From: an uncultured Blautia sp.
GTDB taxonomy: Bacteria; Bacillota; Clostridia; Lachnospirales; Lachnospiraceae
NCBI RefSeq assembly: GCF_934372025.1
Contig: NZ_CAKROJ010000073.1
Location: 1 to 9,157 of the forward strand
Direction of reading: 5' to 3'
DNA length: 9,157 bases
Made by a program: the position numbers and the translations under genes. Position 1 is the stretch's first letter. Every line of letters starts with the position of its first letter. The notes under the pieces were generated by a model. It worked only from the letters and a program-made list of their open reading frames with translations. It was not told where the DNA came from and did not search any database. This document shows positions 5,172 through 9,157 of the stretch, piece by piece.

Positions 5172-7630
5172 AAACCATAACAAATTTTCTGAAAAGGTTT
5201 TTGATACTTCTGGTCGTATTTGTGCTTGGAGTAGCCGGGACGGCAATTCTTATGAATAATGAGACAACCGATGACCGTTCTGATATGAACAACCCTACAA
5301 TGCCGGAAGTAATGGTGGATTTTAATGGTACACTGGCCAATCGGATGTATGGATACCGCCAGCCAATGGAGGCAGATTTTGTCCGTGACAGTGTTACACC
5401 GCTTGATACAACCAGGAAGCTTACAATTGCAGTAAATCCTTACGAAGAGAAGGTGAAAAGCCTGTCTTATGAGGTACGTACTTCCGATGGCGTTAAGATT
5501 GTAGAGAACAGAAAAATCAAGAATCTGGATTCTTCCGGTTCCGATGGATATCTTCGGGCACAGATCGAAATCAGCTCAGGACTTCTGATGAATCAGGAAT
5601 ATTCTCTTCAGATCACGGTGGATACCAGTAATGGAGAGGCATACTACTATACAAGGGTAGTTTCAAGATCATCGACCAATACAGAAGATTATGTAAAATT
5701 TGCTTCCAGTTTTGCACAGATGTGCATGGACAAAACATCCGCAGACGGACTGTCTGCTTATCTGGAATCTACAGAATCTTCTTCAACAAACTTTACATCG
5801 GTATCGATCAAGTCCCCGCTTTCTGTGATCAGCTGGGGAAATTTAAGCCCGCAGATTTCCAAGAAAGGTATTCCGGTCATTAAGGAGATTAATGAGACAA
5901 CTGCAAGTATTTCGCTGGAATACGAGATCAAAGCGGCCAACGAAAACGGTGGAGCAGAATACTATAATGTGACAGATTTCTACAGACTGCGTTATACAGA
6001 TGCCAGGATCATGCTGCTGGATTTCCAGCGTTCTGCAGCGCAGGTGTTTGATCCGCAGCAGTCAGTGATTACAGATGATGGACTTCTTCTTGGTGTAAGA
6101 AACAAAAATGTTACCATGCTCTCCAATGAAGAGGGTACTGTGACTGCATTTACGCAGGAGGGTGCATTGTGGACATATGCACCGGATACAGGTAAGTTTG
6201 TGGATGTTTTTGATTTCAGAAGAAGTGCTAATGGAGATTTCCGTGATTCCAGGGTAGAACATGATATTAAACTTCTGAGTATCACGGCAGACGGAGACCT
6301 GGATTTTATGGTCTACGGTTATATGAACCGTGGAACATATGAAGGGTACTGCGGAGTCGGGATCTACCATTATGATCATGATCAGAATTTTGTAGAGGAA
6401 CGTGTATTTATCCCATGTACCGAGTCATTTGAGTTTCTGAAGTCGGACCTGGGAACCCTGAGTTATGTAAACAAAGACAATCAGCTGTTTCTGCTGCTCG
6501 CCGGCAATCTTTATCAGATCAACATTGATGAAAACAGTTATGAGGTGCTTGCAGATAATATTGATACAGAGCAGTTTGCTGTTTCTGCCACAAATGCGCA
6601 TGCAGCATGGCGGATCAAAGACGGTGATCAGGCAGGACAGATTGAAATCATCGACTTTGATACACTCAAGACGAGAAATGATGCGCCGGATGCAGGACAG
6701 AGTCTTCAGGTACTTGGATTTATGAATGAAGACCTGATTTATGGAAATGTTCTGGATGGTGACAGCCTTACTGATGAAAACGGACATACGGTAGATGGAA
6801 TTACCTCGATAAAGATCGAAGGCTTTGACGGAACCGTCAAAAAAGAGTATCATCAGGATGGATATTATATTACAGATGTGACGGTCGGAAGTACTCTGAT
6901 GCAGTTTAATCTCTCGCAAAAATCAGGAAGCACCTATACGGTAAAAAGTAAAGATAACATTATGAACAATCAGGCTGCTGCAGCAAATGTTGTTTCGGCA
7001 GAACAGACCAGCAGCACTCGTCAGGGTGCACTTGTCAACCTGGTATTTGACAATAAGCCGGAGACAGATGAGCCTCTGATCCTTAATGCGAAGATGAAAA
7101 ATACAGAAGAGAAGACGGTAGCACTGGATGTTGATAAGAATCAGATTGGAAATGTTTATTATGTATATGCCAAGGGCGGTCTGAATAGTACATGGACAGA
7201 CCCGGCAGAGGCAGTTCTTTGTGCAGACAGTCTTACCGGTGTGGTTCTGAACCGGGCACAGCAGTATGTATGGGAACGTGGAAATATGAAAACACAGCTG
7301 ACACTGAATACAGAGGATGTTCCGGAGATCATTCGCAGTGGTTCCTGGGACAAGGATGTTCTTCAGAAGGGTCTGGGAGATGCAGGAACTGTAATTGATC
7401 TTACCGGATGCAGTCTGGAAAATGTTCTCTATGAGATCAGTGCCCAGCGTGCGGTTATAGCCAAGACAGGTGCGGATTCCAGTGTCGTGATCGTCGGATA
7501 CGATCAGTACAACACATGGCTTCTGGATCCGGCAACCGGCGAGGTAAGTCCATATGGAATGAATGACAGTACAGAATTATTCCAGAAGGCGGGAAATGTC
7601 TTTATTTCCTATCTTGACAACCAAAAATAA
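5168..7630 (+). CDS. Membrane-anchored extracytoplasmic protein with propeller-like middle and C39-peptidase-like C-terminus
   Basis: Protein of 820 residues, function unknown. Residues 1-10 are basic and 11-30 form one hydrophobic segment without a clear cleavage site, so it is probably anchored with the rest outside the membrane. About 85-170 looks like a beta-sandwich. About 290-560 shows repeated strand-turn-strand blocks ending in Gly/Asp turns (for example TAFTQEGALWTYAPDTGK, AGNLYQINID), consistent with a degenerate beta-propeller. About 680-820 resembles a C39-type papain-like peptidase: C685 in LCADSLTGVVLNR, then QRAVIAKTG, VVIVGYD at 773-779 and LLDP with D787. The position expected to be the catalytic His (before VVIVGYD) is S771, so proteolysis is doubtful. 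ATG 5168 overlaps the methyltransferase stop and has AAGGAGG at 5157-5163, 4 bases upstream. galT follows by 20 bases. Domain calls are by eye; the C-terminal similarity is the better supported. Confidence 0.85.
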   Translation: MKTITNFLKRFLILLVVFVLGVAGTAILMNNETTDDRSDMNNPTMPEVMVDFNGTLANRMYGYRQPMEADFVRDSVTPLDTTRKLTIAVNPYEEKVKSLSYEVRTSDGVKIVENRKIKNLDSSGSDGYLRAQIEISSGLLMNQEYSLQITVDTSNGEAYYYTRVVSRSSTNTEDYVKFASSFAQMCMDKTSADGLSAYLESTESSSTNFTSVSIKSPLSVISWGNLSPQISKKGIPVIKEINETTASISLEYEIKAANENGGAEYYNVTDFYRLRYTDARIMLLDFQRSAAQVFDPQQSVITDDGLLLGVRNKNVTMLSNEEGTVTAFTQEGALWTYAPDTGKFVDVFDFRRSANGDFRDSRVEHDIKLLSITADGDLDFMVYGYMNRGTYEGYCGVGIYHYDHDQNFVEERVFIPCTESFEFLKSDLGTLSYVNKDNQLFLLLAGNLYQINIDENSYEVLADNIDTEQFAVSATNAHAAWRIKDGDQAGQIEIIDFDTLKTRNDAPDAGQSLQVLGFMNEDLIYGNVLDGDSLTDENGHTVDGITSIKIEGFDGTVKKEYHQDGYYITDVTVGSTLMQFNLSQKSGSTYTVKSKDNIMNNQAAAANVVSAEQTSSTRQGALVNLVFDNKPETDEPLILNAKMKNTEEKTVALDVDKNQIGNVYYVYAKGGLNSTWTDPAEAVLCADSLTGVVLNRAQQYVWERGNMKTQLTLNTEDVPEIIRSGSWDKDVLQKGLGDAGTVIDLTGCSLENVLYEISAQRAVIAKTGADSSVVIVGYDQYNTWLLDPATGEVSPYGMNDSTELFQKAGNVFISYLDNQK

Positions 7631-7650
7631 TTTAACAGGAGGACAGGCTT

Positions 7651-9141
7651 ATGTTAAGCAAAGGTATCACGAAACTTGTACAGTATGGAATCGAAACAGG
7701 ACTGGTTCCGGAATGTGAAAAAAATTACACGATCAATCTTCTTCTGGATGTATTCCATGAGGATGAATATGCAGAGCCGGAAGAAACTTTTGCGGATATT
7801 GATCTGGAAGAAACATTAAAGGAACTTCTTGATGAAGCTGTAAGAAGAGGACTGATCGAGGACAGCGTTGTGTATCGTGATCTTTTTGATACAAGACTGA
7901 TGAACTGCCTGATGCCGCGCCCGGCACAGGTTCAGAAGGAATTCTGGGACAAGTATCAGAACAGTCCGCAGGAAGCTACAGATTATTTCTATAAATTAAG
8001 TCAGGACAGCGATTATATTCGTCGTTATCGCGTAAAGAAGGACCAGAAATGGAAAGTAGACAGCCCGTATGGTGAGATTGATATTACGATCAATCTTTCC
8101 AAACCGGAAAAAGATCCAAAAGCGATCGCAGCAGCCAAAAATGCAAAGGCAAGCAGCTATCCGAAATGTCTCCTCTGTCCGGAGAATGAGGGGTATGCCG
8201 GCCGTGTGAATCATCCGGCAAGACAGAACCACAGAATTATTCCGATCACCATCAATGACACACCGTGGGGCTTCCAGTATTCACCATATGTGTATTACAA
8301 TGAGCACTGCATCGTATTCAACAGCAAACACACTCCGATGAAGATCGAGAGAAATACTTTTATCAAACTGTTTGATTTTGTAAAACTGTTCCCACACTAT
8401 TTCCTGGGGTCCAATGCAGATCTTCCGATCGTTGGCGGCTCTATCCTGAGCCATGATCATTTCCAGGGAGGACATTATACCTTCGCAATGGCAAAGGCTC
8501 CGATTGAGAAAACCGTAACTATTCCAGGATTTGAAGATGTCGAAGCGGGAATCGTAAAATGGCCGCTTTCTGTACTTCGTATCCGTCACAAAGATTCTGA
8601 TCGTCTGGTAGAACTGGCAACACATGTACTGGAAGTGTGGAGAGGTTATACAGACGAAGCAGCATTTGTTTTTGCAGAGACAGACGGTGAACCGCACAAT
8701 ACGATCACACCGATCGCACGTAAGGTCGGAGATATGTTTGAATTGGATCTGACACTGAGAAACAATATTACAACAGAGGAAAATCCTCTTGGTGTTTATC
8801 ATCCGCATGCACAGTATCACCATATCAAAAAGGAAAATATCGGTCTGATCGAGGTTATGGGTCTGGCAGTTCTTCCGGCAAGACTGAAAGAAGAACTGGA
8901 GCTTCTGGAAGAATATATCCTGGAAGGCAAAGATATCGCATCCAATGAAAAGATTGAGAAGCATGCTGCATGGGCAGCAGAATTCCTGCCGAAATATAAG
9001 GATATCAACAAAGATAATGTTCATGAAATCCTTCAGAAAGAAGTTGGTATTGTGTTCACACATGTTCTTGAAGATGCAGGTGTATACAAATGCACACCGG
9101 AAGGCAGAGATGCATTTATGAGATTTATCGAAGCATTATAA
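7651..9141 (+). CDS. galT: UDP-glucose--hexose-1-phosphate uridylyltransferase, class II
   Basis: Cytosolic Leloir-pathway enzyme that exchanges UMP between UDP-glucose and galactose-1-phosphate, giving UDP-galactose and glucose-1-phosphate. At 496 residues it has the length of the class II form found in Firmicutes, not the roughly 350-residue class I form. Seen: an N-terminal helical region, FDTRLMNCLMPRP at 79-91, a CLLC pair at 173-176 (possible metal or structural site), the active-site SHDHFQGG at 267-274 with H268, H270 and Q272 as the HxHxQ nucleotidyl-transfer motif, PHNTITPIARK at 348-358 and HPHAQYHHIKKENIGLIEVMG at 384-404. The start has AGGAGG at 7637-7642 with an ideal 8-base gap. 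It is complete, with its TAA at 9139-9141, and lies 20 bases after the envelope protein gene, so it is probably on the same transcript. No galK or galE is in the window. Only 16 bases follow and show nothing. Confidence 0.96.
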   Translation: MLSKGITKLVQYGIETGLVPECEKNYTINLLLDVFHEDEYAEPEETFADIDLEETLKELLDEAVRRGLIEDSVVYRDLFDTRLMNCLMPRPAQVQKEFWDKYQNSPQEATDYFYKLSQDSDYIRRYRVKKDQKWKVDSPYGEIDITINLSKPEKDPKAIAAAKNAKASSYPKCLLCPENEGYAGRVNHPARQNHRIIPITINDTPWGFQYSPYVYYNEHCIVFNSKHTPMKIERNTFIKLFDFVKLFPHYFLGSNADLPIVGGSILSHDHFQGGHYTFAMAKAPIEKTVTIPGFEDVEAGIVKWPLSVLRIRHKDSDRLVELATHVLEVWRGYTDEAAFVFAETDGEPHNTITPIARKVGDMFELDLTLRNNITTEENPLGVYHPHAQYHHIKKENIGLIEVMGLAVLPARLKEELELLEEYILEGKDIASNEKIEKHAAWAAEFLPKYKDINKDNVHEILQKEVGIVFTHVLEDAGVYKCTPEGRDAFMRFIEAL

Positions 9142-9157
9142 GTATGCGCATAACGTT

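Noticed and set aside
8281..9063. 260-codon minus-strand frame
   Set aside because: It is antisense to galT with shadow-like composition (Cys, Phe, Ile rich). The 1154-1906 minus-strand frame inside the MBL gene is rejected for the same reason.

Overview
The window looks like chromosomal DNA from a Gram-positive anaerobe of the class Clostridia, most likely the family Lachnospiraceae. This is judged from the protein types (free-standing TSCPD protein, class II GalT, a PCCQH-type methyltransferase), the strong AGGAGG-like ribosome binding sites, short intergenic gaps, mid-range base composition and A/T-rich promoters. No phage, transposase, integrase, tRNA, rRNA or CRISPR array is visible. I could not run database searches, so family names rest on motif recognition.

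Layout. Positions 1-118 hold the last 38 codons of a gene that enters from the left, probably a secreted protein. Positions 119-484 have no convincing gene. They contain a 91-base stretch without any G, carrying five CATACAAA repeats, which runs into a strong intrinsic terminator (353-392) and then a promoter (407-433). Next comes a 540-residue metallo-beta-lactamase/beta-CASP protein of the CPSF-like RNase type (485-2107). It converges on an 80-residue TSCPD-domain protein on the minus strand (2292-2534). The two share a bidirectional terminator hairpin (2166-2237). The TSCPD gene and the plus-strand MTA/SAH nucleosidase gene (mtnN, 2734-3438) diverge from a compact promoter region in which both predicted promoters appear to use the same -35 hexamer.

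From 2734 to 9141 everything runs on the plus strand: mtnN, a 121-residue unrecognised protein, a SAM-dependent methyltransferase, a large membrane-anchored extracytoplasmic protein, and class II galT. The methyltransferase and the envelope protein overlap by 4 bases (ATGA), and galT follows the envelope protein by 20 bases, so these three are very likely co-transcribed. No terminator separates mtnN from them, but a weak promoter may lie in the 95-base gap after mtnN.

How the genes may work together: the methyltransferase would produce S-adenosylhomocysteine, which the nucleosidase removes, a plausible but general metabolic link. The 820-residue envelope protein is the least understood gene. 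It has an N-terminal anchor, a propeller-like middle, and a C-terminal domain resembling a C39-type cysteine peptidase in which the expected catalytic histidine is a serine. GalT is a standard Leloir enzyme. Most of the window is ordinary core genome. The points most worth a second look are the degenerate peptidase-like domain, the G-free repeat leader and the shared -35 element.
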